A DNA stretch of 64,000 bases from an uncultured Phascolarctobacterium sp. (GCA_905200645.1 CAJKLD010000007.1:15524-79523), one strand, 5' to 3'. Counted from the first letter of the stretch, positions 1 through 8,833 are shown. The notes: generated by a model not told the origin, from the sequence alone. Made by a program: numbers and translations.

Positions 1-1390
1 CTAGAGCGCCGGCTATATCACCGTAAAAAGTAGCATAACCTACAGCCAATTCTGCTTTATTAGAGTTGCAGCTGAAAGCTCCGCCAAAAGCGGCAGAGGC
101 TGCGGCGATAAGACGTGCGCCGCGGTCGCGGGCCTGAATGTTTTCTTTTATTAAATCGTTAAGCTGAAGATAAAAATTTTTACCTGTTGTTAAATTAGTC
201 ACAGGCGTATCAGTCAATTGGTTTATTGTTAGTTTATAGCTTTCGGTGATAGGCAGCACGGCATAATTTGCTCCTATAGCCCCAGCCATTTGCTGCGCTA
301 AGTCACGGGTAGTGGAGGAGTTATACTGTGAAGGTAAGTTTACCAGCAGTAAATTTTCTGCTCCTAAAATATCTGCATACATAGCAGCAGTTACAGCGCT
401 GTCTATACCGCCGGATAAACCGACGGTCATTTTTTTTATGCCGCATTGCTGTAAAAACTTTTTTGTACCGTACTTTAAAGCTTGATAAATAGCTTGCGGT
501 TCCTGCGGCAGCATAGCCGGAACACATTTGGAGGTAAGAGTATTTTTTTCAGAGTCCCAAGCTATAGGCAGCAAGGTATCGTCATACATGCCCGCAGAAG
601 TAACAAGCGTGCCGTCGCTGTTATAAGCAGAGGAACAACCGTCATAGGTAAAAATATTTTTACCGTTATTTTGAATACCCACATTGTTGCAATAAATTAA
701 AGGAATGCCTGCCGTTTGCGCCTGCGCGCCAAAAAGGCGGTTGCGTTTGCGGTTTTTACCCAACGTATAGGGAGAGCAGGAAAGATTGCATAAAATTTGC
801 GCGCCATTATTAGCTAAGGTCTGAGGAACGTTGATATGATAATTTTCCGTCCAGCCGTCCTCACAGAGCATAATGCCGATACGTAGTTTTTGGCCTCGGA
901 TAGACACTTCAATAGGCTGCAATGCTTGTTCTATAGAAGTTTTTTCTTCAGCACAGAGCTTTTGCAGATTGTAAAAATAACGGCAGTCATCAAATTCACG
1001 GTAATTGGGAAGTGAATTTTTAATAACAAAGCTGCGTCCTTGATAGCCAGCCAAAGGCTTACAATTTTGGCAGACGAAGGCAGCATTATATTTACGCACC
1101 CGGCCATCTTCATTAAGCTTATCTTTTTCCACTGCAACGCTGCCAAAGATAACGCATAAATTTTTGCTGGCAGCAATAATCTTCCGCATGTAATATTCGC
1201 AATCATCTAAAAAGCTTTGCTGCTCCCAAATATCGCCGATTAGATAACCTGGCAGACACATTTCCGGCAAAAGCAATATGTCGGCATTTTGTGCGCAAGC
1301 CCGTTTGATTGCTTCAATAATTTTTTCGTAATTAAGGTCCGGACGCCCGGCAATAACCTCCAGCTGTCCGCAAATAATTTTGATAGTCAC
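1..1390 (-). CDS. nadE: NAD+ synthetase, glutamine-hydrolysing (partial, 3' end outside window)
   Basis: Final step of NAD synthesis: nitrilase-type hydrolysis of glutamine feeds ammonia to an ATP-dependent synthetase that amidates nicotinate adenine dinucleotide. Translating the minus strand from a GTG at 1388-1390 gives about 463 residues with no stop. The N-terminal nitrilase domain shows the glutamate motif LLPEMCLPGY and the nucleophile motif MLCEDGW. The C-terminal PP-loop synthetase domain shows VGLSGGIDSAVTAAM. The gene runs off the window before the end of the synthetase domain. A GGAAGGA ribosome site precedes the GTG. An extended -10 and a CodY-like palindrome lie upstream. The domain pair and both active-site motifs make the call firm. 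Confidence 0.93.
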   Translation of the reverse strand, partial: MTIKIICGQLEVIAGRPDLNYEKIIEAIKRACAQNADILLLPEMCLPGYLIGDIWEQQSFLDDCEYYMRKIIAASKNLCVIFGSVAVEKDKLNEDGRVRKYNAAFVCQNCKPLAGYQGRSFVIKNSLPNYREFDDCRYFYNLQKLCAEEKTSIEQALQPIEVSIRGQKLRIGIMLCEDGWTENYHINVPQTLANNGAQILCNLSCSPYTLGKNRKRNRLFGAQAQTAGIPLIYCNNVGIQNNGKNIFTYDGCSSAYNSDGTLVTSAGMYDDTLLPIAWDSEKNTLTSKCVPAMLPQEPQAIYQALKYGTKKFLQQCGIKKMTVGLSGGIDSAVTAAMYADILGAENLLLVNLPSQYNSSTTRDLAQQMAGAIGANYAVLPITESYKLTINQLTDTPVTNLTTGKNFYLQLNDLIKENIQARDRGARLIAAASAAFGGAFSCNSNKAELAVGYATFYGDIAGAL

Positions 1391-1406
1391 TTTCAATTCC
1401 TTCCGC

Positions 1407-1421
1407 ATTTTTCTGAAAAAA
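1407..1421. promoter_or_regulatory. Candidate CodY box upstream of nadE
   Basis: ATTTTTCTGAAAAAA matches the CodY consensus AATTTTCWGAAAATT at 12 of 15 positions. It lies 17 bases before the nadE GTG and downstream of its extended -10, where it could act as a roadblock. codY itself is in this window. Binding is inferred only; AT-rich DNA gives chance matches. Confidence 0.35.
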
Positions 1422-1447
1422 TTTGCATTTAAGGTATATCTAGTGCT

Positions 1448-1456
1448 ATTATAGCA
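1448..1456 (-). promoter_or_regulatory. Extended -10 promoter for nadE
   Basis: On the minus strand the sequence reads TGCTATAAT, a perfect extended -10. The -35 position is a poor match. It is the only good promoter element between nadE and the divergent ybaK. Confidence 0.45.
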
Positions 1457-1496
1457 GAGATGTAGTAATTTCTCTAGAGTTAGAGGGGGGTTTCCT

Positions 1497-1979
1497 ATGA
1501 AACATAATAAAAAAACTAATGCGGCGCGCAAACTGGACGAGCTGAAAATAGATTACCAACTTATAGAATACGCAGTTGATGAGGAACATTTGGATGCTAT
1601 TCATGTGGCGCATGAAGTTGGTATGCCTGCGGCGCAGGTTTTCAAAACCTTGTGTGTGCGTGGTGATAAAAATGGCGTAATGTTCGCGGTTATTCCCGGA
1701 GACGGTGAACTTGATTTAAAGGCTTTGGCTAAGGTAAGCGGCAATAAACGGGCAGAGCTGGTACCTTTAAAAGAGGTACTGCCTTTGACCGGCTATATTC
1801 GCGGTGGTTGTTCGCCTTTAGGTGCAAAGAAAAATTATCCTGTGTATATGGATGAATCAAGCAATGTGTGGGCGCAGATTGCTATTAGCGCCGGACAGCG
1901 GGGCATGCAGATTTTAGCGTCACCTACAGATTTACAGCGTGCCACTAACGCAACCGTAGCGCCGTTGATTTTTGACTAA
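1497..1979 (+). CDS. ybaK: Cys-tRNA(Pro) deacylase, YbaK/EbsC family
   Basis: A trans-editing enzyme that hydrolyses cysteine mischarged onto tRNA-Pro by prolyl-tRNA synthetase. The 160-residue protein is a single YbaK domain of normal length. It has the typical N-terminal KTNAARKLDELKIDY, the central VFKTLCVRGDK and the GYIRGGCSPLGAKKNYPVY stretch; the Lys and Gly-rich turn there are characteristic of the family. The start follows a strong GAGGGGGG ribosome site about eight bases upstream. It is transcribed divergently from nadE and stands alone before thrC, which has its own promoter. Confidence 0.93.
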   Translation: MKHNKKTNAARKLDELKIDYQLIEYAVDEEHLDAIHVAHEVGMPAAQVFKTLCVRGDKNGVMFAVIPGDGELDLKALAKVSGNKRAELVPLKEVLPLTGYIRGGCSPLGAKKNYPVYMDESSNVWAQIAISAGQRGMQILASPTDLQRATNATVAPLIFD

Positions 1980-1984
1980 AATTC

Positions 1985-2013
1985 TTGTACCAAAAGTCAA
2001 TCTATGATATGAT
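1985..2013 (+). promoter_or_regulatory. Promoter upstream of thrC
   Basis: TTGTAC and TATGAT are separated by 17 bases, a good sigma-70/sigma-A match, about 80 bases before thrC. No T-box or riboswitch fold is apparent in the short leader. Confidence 0.5.
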
Positions 2014-2093
2014 TAACTTATAAATGGTTTTAAGCCTAGAAAATATTTTAGAGAATGGTTAGAAGATTACTTAAAAGGAAGTAGGTTTACATT

Positions 2094-3584
2094 ATGTTAT
2101 ATGTAAGTACTAGAGGGAAAACAGATTTAATTTCTTCCGCTCATGCAATTGCCCGCGGTTTGGCAGAGGACGGCGGCTTGTTTGTACCGCAGCATATTCC
2201 TACCATGCGTTTGGCAGATATTAAGGCCATGAGCAATAAGCCTTATACAGAGAGAGCCATTGACGTTTTGCTGCAATATCTTACCGATTTTACGGAGGAA
2301 GAACTGCGCGAATGTGTTAATGCGGCCTATGATAAGGAAAAATTTGGTGAAAATCCTGTTCCTTTAGTGCAAGTAAACGCCAATACCGGCGTTTTAGAAC
2401 TATGGCACGGTCCTACTTCTGCTTTTAAGGATATGGCTTTGCAGCTTCTGCCCCATCTGCTGACACGTTCTATGATAAAAAGCGGAGAAACTAACAAAGT
2501 AGTTATTCTTGTCGCTACCTCCGGTGATACAGGTAAGGCTGCTTTAGAGGGCTTTGTGGATGTCGAAGGGACGCAGATTATTGTTTTTTATCCTTGCGAG
2601 GGTGTCAGCGATATTCAAAAACGGCAAATGATTACTCAAACAGGCAAAAACGTTAAGGTTTTTGGCATTGAAGGTAATTTTGACGATGCACAACGCGGCG
2701 TTAAAGAAATTTTTAATAACATTGTTTTAGGTGACGAGCTGGAGAAAAACGGTTACAGCTTTTCTTCTGCCAACTCCATTAACTGGGGACGTTTAGTACC
2801 GCAGATTGTCTATTATTTCAGCGCTTATGTTAATGCGATGCAGGCCGGCAAAGTTAAATTGGGCGAGCCTATCAATTTTGTAGTGCCTACGGGTAATTTT
2901 GGTGATATTTTAGCAGGCTATTATGCTAAGCTGATGGGACTCCCTGTTGAGCGGCTTTTGTGTGCTTCCAACAGCAACAAGGTGCTGACAGACTTTATCA
3001 ATACCGGTATCTATGACAAACGCCGTGAATTTTTCAAAACCATTTCTCCGTCTATGGACATTCTTGTTTCCAGCAATTTAGAGCGCCTGCTGTACAGCGT
3101 TACCGACCAAAATGCCGAACAGGTAGCAGACTATATGAAGCGTCTGAATACTGAAGGCTTGTACCAAATAGATAACGACGTTTTAAAACGTATTCAGAGC
3201 GAGTTTTTTGGTGCTTGGGTTGATGAATTGGAAACAAAGGAAGCTATCGGCCGTATTTACAGCGATTATAAATATTTGCTTGATACGCATACTGCCGTAG
3301 CTTGGCGCGCTTTGGAAAAATATCGTTTCTTGACCAGCGACAACACTTATACCATAGTATTGTCTACTGCTAGTCCGTATAAATTTGCCGACAGCGTTTT
3401 AGATGCTTTGAATGACGCGCAGCCGACAGGCAGCGATCCTTTTGCCAATTTGGCAGAGCTGCATGAGAAAACCGGTGTGGAAATTCCGGAGCGTATGCTA
3501 GCGTTAAAAGATATGTCTGTTTTACATAATGAAATTATTCCTGCTGACAAAATGGAGCTTGCTGTTGTCAAAAATTTACTTTAA
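2094..3584 (+). CDS. thrC: Threonine synthase
   Basis: A PLP enzyme converting O-phosphohomoserine to threonine and phosphate in the cytosol. The 496-residue protein is of the longer type. Its N-terminal domain opens with MLYVSTRG. The PLP-binding lysine lies in TSAFKDMALQ (about K112), and the phosphate-binding loop is VATSGDTGKAALEG. The glycine-rich VPTGNFGDILAGYYAK also fits the family. AAGGAAG precedes the ATG. It is separated from larB by a hairpin, so co-transcription with the lar genes is uncertain. The other aspartate-pathway genes are about 8 kb away under a lysine riboswitch. Confidence 0.96.
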   Translation: MLYVSTRGKTDLISSAHAIARGLAEDGGLFVPQHIPTMRLADIKAMSNKPYTERAIDVLLQYLTDFTEEELRECVNAAYDKEKFGENPVPLVQVNANTGVLELWHGPTSAFKDMALQLLPHLLTRSMIKSGETNKVVILVATSGDTGKAALEGFVDVEGTQIIVFYPCEGVSDIQKRQMITQTGKNVKVFGIEGNFDDAQRGVKEIFNNIVLGDELEKNGYSFSSANSINWGRLVPQIVYYFSAYVNAMQAGKVKLGEPINFVVPTGNFGDILAGYYAKLMGLPVERLLCASNSNKVLTDFINTGIYDKRREFFKTISPSMDILVSSNLERLLYSVTDQNAEQVADYMKRLNTEGLYQIDNDVLKRIQSEFFGAWVDELETKEAIGRIYSDYKYLLDTHTAVAWRALEKYRFLTSDNTYTIVLSTASPYKFADSVLDALNDAQPTGSDPFANLAELHEKTGVEIPERMLALKDMSVLHNEIIPADKMELAVVKNLL

Positions 3585-3620
3585 GCTCAAGTTACATTAT
3601 AATTAAAAATGATAAATAAC

Positions 3621-3651
3621 AGGACTTAGTTCGTATTGCGGACTAAGTCCT
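3621..3651 (+). terminator. Hairpin between thrC and larB
   Basis: AGGACTTAGTTCG pairs with CGGACTAAGTCCT across a short loop. The tail is only TTGCTAT, so this may be a weak terminator or a processing hairpin. Confidence 0.5.
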
Positions 3652-3673
3652 TGCTATAAAGGGAGGAATTTAA

Positions 3674-4420
3674 GTGGACACTAGAAGCGTACTGGAGGGT
3701 GTACAGCATGGCACGCTTTCCGTAGCGGAGGCTGAACAGTATTTTGCCCGCAAAGCCTATGAGGATATGGGTTATGCTAAGTTGGATACTTATAGAGAAA
3801 TTCGCTCGGGCTTTCCGGAAGTTGTTTATTGTCCTAATAAGCCGGACGCTTATTTGCAGGCGATTTATCAAAGGCTTTTTGCCGAGAACGGGGAAGTTTA
3901 TGGCACACGCGCTACGGCGGCGCAATATGAATTAGTACGCCAAGTTTTGCCGGATGTTGTTTATGACCATGTGGGAAAAACTTTGAAACTAGAGAAAGCA
4001 GATAAAAAATACGAAGGTTTGGTTGCTGTTTGTACGGCCGGTACGGCGGATGTGTCCGTAGCCGAGGAAGCAGCGCAGACGGCAGAATTTTTTGGCTCTA
4101 AAGTAGAGCGCTGTTATGATGTCGGCGTCAGCGGTCTGCACAGATTATTAGATAAAGTAGATGATTTGCAAAAGGCTAACTGTATCGTTGCTGTAGCAGG
4201 TATGGAAGGAGCGTTGGCCAGCGTTATCGGCGGCTTAGTTCGCAGCCCGGTTATTGCTGTACCTACAAGCGTTGGCTATGGCGCCAGCTTTCATGGCGTA
4301 TCTGCTTTGCTGACAATGATAAATTCCTGCGCTAACTGTGTATCAGTGGTTAATATAGATAATGGCTATGGCGCAGGCTACATTGCTACGCAAATTAACC
4401 GCTTGGCGGTGCGTGGCTGA
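3674..4420 (+). CDS. larB: LarB, nickel-pincer cofactor biosynthesis
   Basis: LarB carboxylates the pyridinium ring of nicotinic acid adenine dinucleotide and releases AMP. This is the first step toward the nickel-pincer nucleotide (NPN) used by lactate racemase LarA and its relatives. The 248-residue protein has the PurE-like fold typical of LarB: VAVCTAGTADVSVAEEA, the later VVAVAGMEGALASVIGGL and VIAVPTSVGYGASFHG. The start is GTG after GGGAGG. larE and larC follow with gaps of about 30 bases, so the three look like one operon. No larA-type racemase is in this window. Confidence 0.94.
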   Translation: MDTRSVLEGVQHGTLSVAEAEQYFARKAYEDMGYAKLDTYREIRSGFPEVVYCPNKPDAYLQAIYQRLFAENGEVYGTRATAAQYELVRQVLPDVVYDHVGKTLKLEKADKKYEGLVAVCTAGTADVSVAEEAAQTAEFFGSKVERCYDVGVSGLHRLLDKVDDLQKANCIVAVAGMEGALASVIGGLVRSPVIAVPTSVGYGASFHGVSALLTMINSCANCVSVVNIDNGYGAGYIATQINRLAVRG

Positions 4421-4453
4421 CAAGCTTAATGCAAAGGAAACGAGGCATATTTG

Positions 4454-5263
4454 ATGCGGAATTTAGAGACAAAATATGCGAAGCTAATTGAAAATTTGCA
4501 AAAGCTGGATAAAGTGCTAGTTGCTTTTAGCGGCGGTGTTGATTCTACGCTTTTGCTTTATGCCGCTAAGGAAGCATTAGGCAAAAATGTTTTGGCAGTA
4601 ACAGCTTGCTCTCCTTTGATTCCGGAACGAGATGTGCGTGAGAGTGCAGAATTTTGCCAGCAATTGGGTATCGGGCAGATAGGTTTTACTTTTAATCCAA
4701 TGTCTGTGCCGGAATTTGCAGAAAATCAGCCTCATCGCTGTTATATCTGCAAGAAAAATTTGTTCACTAGTTTTCTGCATCTAGCCGAAGAAAACGGAGC
4801 AGTGCTGTGTGAAGGCTCTAATTTAGATGATTTACATGATTACCGGCCGGGGCTAAAGGCGTTGGCAGAGCTGAAGGTGCATAGTCCTTTGCGCGAGGAG
4901 CAGCTTACGAAGGCGGAAATACGTTGTTTATCTAAAAAATTTGCTTTACCAACTTGGGATAAACCGTCTTTTGCCTGCTTAGCTTCACGCTTTGCTTATG
5001 GTGAAAAAATTACGATAGAGAAGCTAAAGGCCGTAGATAGAGCGGAACAGCTGCTTTTTACTTTAGGCTTTAAACAATTTCGCGTGCGAGTACACGGAGA
5101 ACTGGCGCGCATTGAGGTTTTACCGGAACATCTTGCTTTAGCTACTACGGTACCAATTCGCAGGGAAATTTATTGTAAATTCCAAGAATACGGCTTTCGT
5201 TATGTAACTTTGGATCTTCTAGGCTATCGCACAGGCAGTATGAATGAAATATTAAAGCAGTAG
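4454..5263 (+). CDS. larE: LarE, ATP-dependent sacrificial sulfur transferase
   Basis: LarE adenylylates the carboxylated pyridinium intermediate and inserts sulfur during NPN synthesis. In the Lactiplantibacillus enzyme the sulfur comes from its own cysteine. The PP-loop VAFSGGVDSTLLL lies near residue 28. The sacrificial cysteine sits in KPSFACLASRFAYG at about residue 175, matching Cys176 of the characterised enzyme. Another conserved stretch is HRCYICKKNLF. A TTG at 4451 directly precedes the ATG at 4454; the GAGG at 4442-4445 is better spaced for the ATG. Confidence 0.95.
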   Translation: MRNLETKYAKLIENLQKLDKVLVAFSGGVDSTLLLYAAKEALGKNVLAVTACSPLIPERDVRESAEFCQQLGIGQIGFTFNPMSVPEFAENQPHRCYICKKNLFTSFLHLAEENGAVLCEGSNLDDLHDYRPGLKALAELKVHSPLREEQLTKAEIRCLSKKFALPTWDKPSFACLASRFAYGEKITIEKLKAVDRAEQLLFTLGFKQFRVRVHGELARIEVLPEHLALATTVPIRREIYCKFQEYGFRYVTLDLLGYRTGSMNEILKQ

Positions 5264-5294
5264 ACAAAATGCTTTATAAGGAGGGAATAAATTT

Positions 5295-6728
5295 ATGAAA
5301 GCTTTATATTTAGAATGTAACGCAGGTATCAGCGGAGATATGCTGGTTGCTGCTTTACTTGATTTAGGAGCTGACCGCAGCGCGTTGGATGAAGCCTTGT
5401 CCAGTATACCTGCCAATGGCTTTATGTATAATATCAGCCGCGTAAAAAAAGCAGGAGTGGACTGCTGTGATTTTGATGTACAGCTAGACGAAGAACACGA
5501 AAATCATGATCATGATATGGCTTATCTGCATGGAATGAACGATCATGTGCAAGTACACCACCATCCTCACGAGCATTGTCATGAGCAACAACAAGAACAT
5601 TTCGATGAGACTATACATAGTCATGATTATGAGCACCGGCATGACCAGTATTGCGAAGAACACTATCATGAACATCGCGATGAAACAGTGCATAGTCACA
5701 GCAACGAACATTGTCACGAGCATAATCATGTATTCTACGAACATCATCATAAACATGAACACCGCGGCTTGCACGAGGTTATGGAAATTATTAAGCATGT
5801 TTCCATGACCGATGCTGCTAAAGCTATGGCAGTTAAAATATTTGATATTATCGCTGAAGCCGAATCTAAAGCTCACGCTGTGCCGAAAAATGAGGTACAT
5901 TTTCATGAGGTAGGAGCGATTGATTCCATTGTTGATATTATCGCAATTGCTGTATGTATGGACAGTCTGCACATTACAGAGGTAATCGTTCCTGAGTTGT
6001 GCGAAGGGCGCGGAACTGTGCGCTGTCAGCACGGCGTACTGCCTGTCCCTGTGCCTGCAGTCGCTAATATTTTGCAAAAATATCAAATTGCTATGAAGCT
6101 TTTGCCTGTTGAAGGAGAATTTGTTACGCCTACAGGAGCAGCTGCCGTTGCTGCATTAAGAACCTGCGCCGAATTGCCACAAAGCTTTACTATTGCAAGC
6201 ATTGGTTTAGGTGCAGGTAAACGTAATTATGAGCGTCCCAGTATTTTGCGGGCAATGATTATTGATGATGGAAATAAAAAAGAGTTTTCCGGTTTACATG
6301 TAGATACTGTCTGTAAACTAGAAACTAATATTGACGACTGTACTGGAGAGCTGCTTGGTTACACTATGGAACGCTTGCTGACTGCCGGCGCATTAGATGT
6401 AAGCTATGTGCCTGTTTTTATGAAAAAACAGCGACCTGCCTATGAACTGCAAGTTTTATGTGAGCCGCAAAGTAAAGAAGCAATGGAAAAAATTATTTTT
6501 GCTGAAACCAGCACTATCGGCATTCGCCATACCTTAATGGAGCGTAGTATTTTGCCGCGTTACGAGGAAATAGTACAGACTATGTATGGCGCAGTTAAGG
6601 TAAAAGTGTGTGACCAAGGCCGTGACAGCCGCTACTATGTTGAATACAATAGCGCCGTTGAAGCCGCAGAAAAAAATAATGTGCCGCTTATAGAGGTTTA
6701 TCGTGAAGTTCACGCTTGCTTTGCCTAA
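5295..6728 (+). CDS. larC: LarC, nickel insertion protein with a very His-rich insert
   Basis: LarC is the CTP-dependent nickel insertase completing the NPN cofactor. The 477-residue protein starts with the family signature LECNAGISGDMLVAALLDLG and carries VHFHEVGAIDSIVDI in the middle. The C-terminal LarC2 part includes TNIDDCTGELLGYTMERLL. Here LarC1 and LarC2 are one uninterrupted frame; in Lactiplantibacillus they are joined by programmed frameshifting. Between about residues 64 and 162 there are 31 histidines with Glu, Asp and two Cys, including a repeated DET[IV]HSH unit. This is a probable nickel store. AAGGAGGG precedes the ATG. Confidence 0.95.
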   Translation: MKALYLECNAGISGDMLVAALLDLGADRSALDEALSSIPANGFMYNISRVKKAGVDCCDFDVQLDEEHENHDHDMAYLHGMNDHVQVHHHPHEHCHEQQQEHFDETIHSHDYEHRHDQYCEEHYHEHRDETVHSHSNEHCHEHNHVFYEHHHKHEHRGLHEVMEIIKHVSMTDAAKAMAVKIFDIIAEAESKAHAVPKNEVHFHEVGAIDSIVDIIAIAVCMDSLHITEVIVPELCEGRGTVRCQHGVLPVPVPAVANILQKYQIAMKLLPVEGEFVTPTGAAAVAALRTCAELPQSFTIASIGLGAGKRNYERPSILRAMIIDDGNKKEFSGLHVDTVCKLETNIDDCTGELLGYTMERLLTAGALDVSYVPVFMKKQRPAYELQVLCEPQSKEAMEKIIFAETSTIGIRHTLMERSILPRYEEIVQTMYGAVKVKVCDQGRDSRYYVEYNSAVEAAEKNNVPLIEVYREVHACFA

Positions 6729-6792
6729 TTTATTGCCTTAAATATCGAAAATTTTCTTGTGCTGCATATCAGAACAACGCAAAAACATAGAA

Positions 6793-6815
6793 TTGACATA
6801 AAATTATGCTATAAT
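6793..6815 (+). promoter_or_regulatory. Extended -10 promoter before the 520-residue orphan gene
   Basis: TGCTATAAT is a consensus extended -10 ending at 6815. A perfect TTGACA lies at 6793-6798, but the spacer is only 11 bases, so the -10 probably acts through its TGn extension. Confidence 0.4.
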
Positions 6816-6852
6816 ATTCTTAGAAAATGATTATACTTACAACGGAGCAATA

Positions 6853-8415
6853 ATGGAAAACATATTTGATTTAGTAAATGATTTCTATACACAGGATGAA
6901 GAATGGAATAGCGTACTGCGTCAAAGCTATGTAGAAAATTTTTTGCGCGCCAAGTCATGGCAGGGAGCCAGCGAGGATGAACTCTTTGAGGCATGGGAAA
7001 ATATTACTATTTTTTGTATCTATTTAGGCAACTCGGGAACTTTTTTAGGCGATATGACCAAAGATGATTTCATCGACTGTCTAAGCTGGTGCACTCGTAA
7101 TATTTCGGGCTTTGAACTGACGCCTTTCAAAGCAGAAGCTTTTTTGCATACGATTGGCGATTTATATATGCATTTGAAAAGAAAGCGTATTATTACCAGC
7201 GATAAAGCTCCTGTTGAAGCTGAAAAAATACTTTTAGCTGATAAGCAGCTGCGTATTTTAGACCAAGAGGGAAGCTTGCTGCCTGGTTATGAGCAGTATG
7301 GTATTTGTTTGACGCCGGATTTGCCTGCCAAAATTTTTCTGAATATAGGCGAACGCATAGATGCGCTTATGCAGTATATGCACGTTTTCTTTTCGAATGA
7401 AAGGTATCAACAAGACTTAGAACGGGCAAATTTTATCTACTCTTATATAAAAATACTGCTGGGCGGAAATTCACAGTCTGAACAAATTATCAAGGAAGAG
7501 CTATCTAATAATTTTTGGAATTACTTTTTCTTTGAATACCGCATGATAGAAAATGATAAAACGCCAATCCAGTATTTTTATGATGTATTCGGTGAAACTG
7601 ATTTTAGGCAGCGCGACAAAGTTAACCGAGATATTTTGTACGAGCTTTTGCAAGCAGAGTTTGTTTTTTTTACTGTCACAGGCAAAACGGATGAAGGTTT
7701 ATATAGTTGTGTCAATATTTTTACTAAGGAAGATTATCTTTTGCTGTTGCCATTAGACGAATCTCTGGATATAAAAAATATGGTTTTTACAGCACATATT
7801 TTTTATAATCAAACGATGATTATGGATTGTATGCAGGGAATATATTTGCCGGGACGCAGGCTGGCGCAGTTTATGCAAAGCATGCAGCAGGCAAAAAATT
7901 TAGCTGCTGTGCGTTTTGGCGGAGAAATGTCATGGAGAGATTTTATTAAAAATTTTCCCATCTTTTCTCGTTACATGGCTATGCTAGCGGATTCCTTTAT
8001 CTGGTCGCAAAATATAAGCGCTAAAGCTGATTTGCATCAAAATTATCAGCCGGCGTTGCTGCTTCAGGATGCTGTTGCGCAAAAAATTGCTGCTTGTATG
8101 CGCAAATATTCTTTCAGCTTGTATGATATTACTTTAGCGCAGCAAATGTGGAGCGATTATGTGTCTTGTTCGCAAAAAGATGTAAATACAATTCTTATGC
8201 CGGAAAATTGGGCGGCAGGTATTATTTATGCCTTTGTGCAGACTATTGGCGCCTATTTGTATAAACCGCAGCAAATTGCACTTATGTGTGGAGGCGTGTC
8301 AGTGCAAGCGCTGCTGCGCATTTACGAAGATATCAGCAGAGAGCTTGGTTTAGATGTGCATGATCTGCGTTACCTTAATGAGGAAAGCTTGTTTTTCTTA
8401 TTGTTGATAAAATAA
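6853..8415 (+). CDS. Unrecognised conserved-looking protein (520 residues)
   Basis: I do not recognise a family. The protein is long, acidic to neutral and rich in aromatic and helix-forming residues. It has no signal peptide, obvious membrane span, nucleotide-binding loop or metal motif. An N-terminal all-alpha stretch around residues 1-120 and a C-terminal helical stretch ending RYLNEESLFFLLLIK suggest a soluble helical protein. Composition and codon use match the surrounding core genes, so it is unlikely to be recently acquired. A small zinc-ribbon membrane protein starts 13 bases downstream and is probably co-transcribed. An ACGGAGC ribosome site precedes the ATG. Confidence 0.8.
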   Translation: MENIFDLVNDFYTQDEEWNSVLRQSYVENFLRAKSWQGASEDELFEAWENITIFCIYLGNSGTFLGDMTKDDFIDCLSWCTRNISGFELTPFKAEAFLHTIGDLYMHLKRKRIITSDKAPVEAEKILLADKQLRILDQEGSLLPGYEQYGICLTPDLPAKIFLNIGERIDALMQYMHVFFSNERYQQDLERANFIYSYIKILLGGNSQSEQIIKEELSNNFWNYFFFEYRMIENDKTPIQYFYDVFGETDFRQRDKVNRDILYELLQAEFVFFTVTGKTDEGLYSCVNIFTKEDYLLLLPLDESLDIKNMVFTAHIFYNQTMIMDCMQGIYLPGRRLAQFMQSMQQAKNLAAVRFGGEMSWRDFIKNFPIFSRYMAMLADSFIWSQNISAKADLHQNYQPALLLQDAVAQKIAACMRKYSFSLYDITLAQQMWSDYVSCSQKDVNTILMPENWAAGIIYAFVQTIGAYLYKPQQIALMCGGVSVQALLRIYEDISRELGLDVHDLRYLNEESLFFLLLIK

Positions 8416-8428
8416 AAGGAGATATTCT

Positions 8429-8833
8429 ATGAAATGTGGTTTTTGTGGACGAGAAGTAGATAAAGGCGTTGTGGAATGTCCTTATTGCCATTATCGTTTT
8501 GAAGTAGATGCTCAAGTTCTTTCTCCCAATGAGCGCGATACCTTTGAGGGTGTGACGATTGAAGAAGACGGCACAACTATTGATAATAAAAATATTAAAG
8601 ATAATAACAACAGGCAGTATGACGAAAATAGCTATGGTAATAAAAATTATAACGGGCAGAGTAGCCAGAGGCCTAATATTAAAGTGCACAGCTTGGGCTG
8701 CGGCAGCAGTATTTTAATGACACTGTTTATTTTAGGCGGAATTTTGGCCTTAGTTTTCTTTTTGCTGCCAACATTTATTGTTTTTGCAGCTATTGGCGCT
8801 GTGTTAGTTTTTATCCTGCGTTTATTTATGTAA
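8429..8833 (+). CDS. Zinc-ribbon membrane protein
   Basis: The 134-residue protein begins with a zinc ribbon, MKCGFCGREVDKGVVECPYC (Cys3, Cys6, Cys17, Cys20). A low-complexity Asn/Asp-rich linker follows around residues 45-80. The end is a hydrophobic hairpin of two predicted membrane helices (roughly residues 92-132). This ribbon, linker and membrane-segment architecture is common among Firmicute proteins of unknown role. It follows the 520-residue orphan closely (AAGGAGA ribosome site) and probably shares its transcript. No enzymatic motif is visible. Confidence 0.82.
   Translation: MKCGFCGREVDKGVVECPYCHYRFEVDAQVLSPNERDTFEGVTIEEDGTTIDNKNIKDNNNRQYDENSYGNKNYNGQSSQRPNIKVHSLGCGSSILMTLFILGGILALVFFLLPTFIVFAAIGAVLVFILRLFM

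Noticed and set aside
2014..2093. T-box leader before thrC
   Set aside because: The leader is too short and lacks the AGGGTGGNACCGCG T-box sequence.
5484..6086. 200-codon minus-strand frame rich in Met opposite larC
   Set aside because: It is the complement of the His-codon repeats (CAT read as ATG). LarC on the plus strand is a clear family member and explains the open frame.
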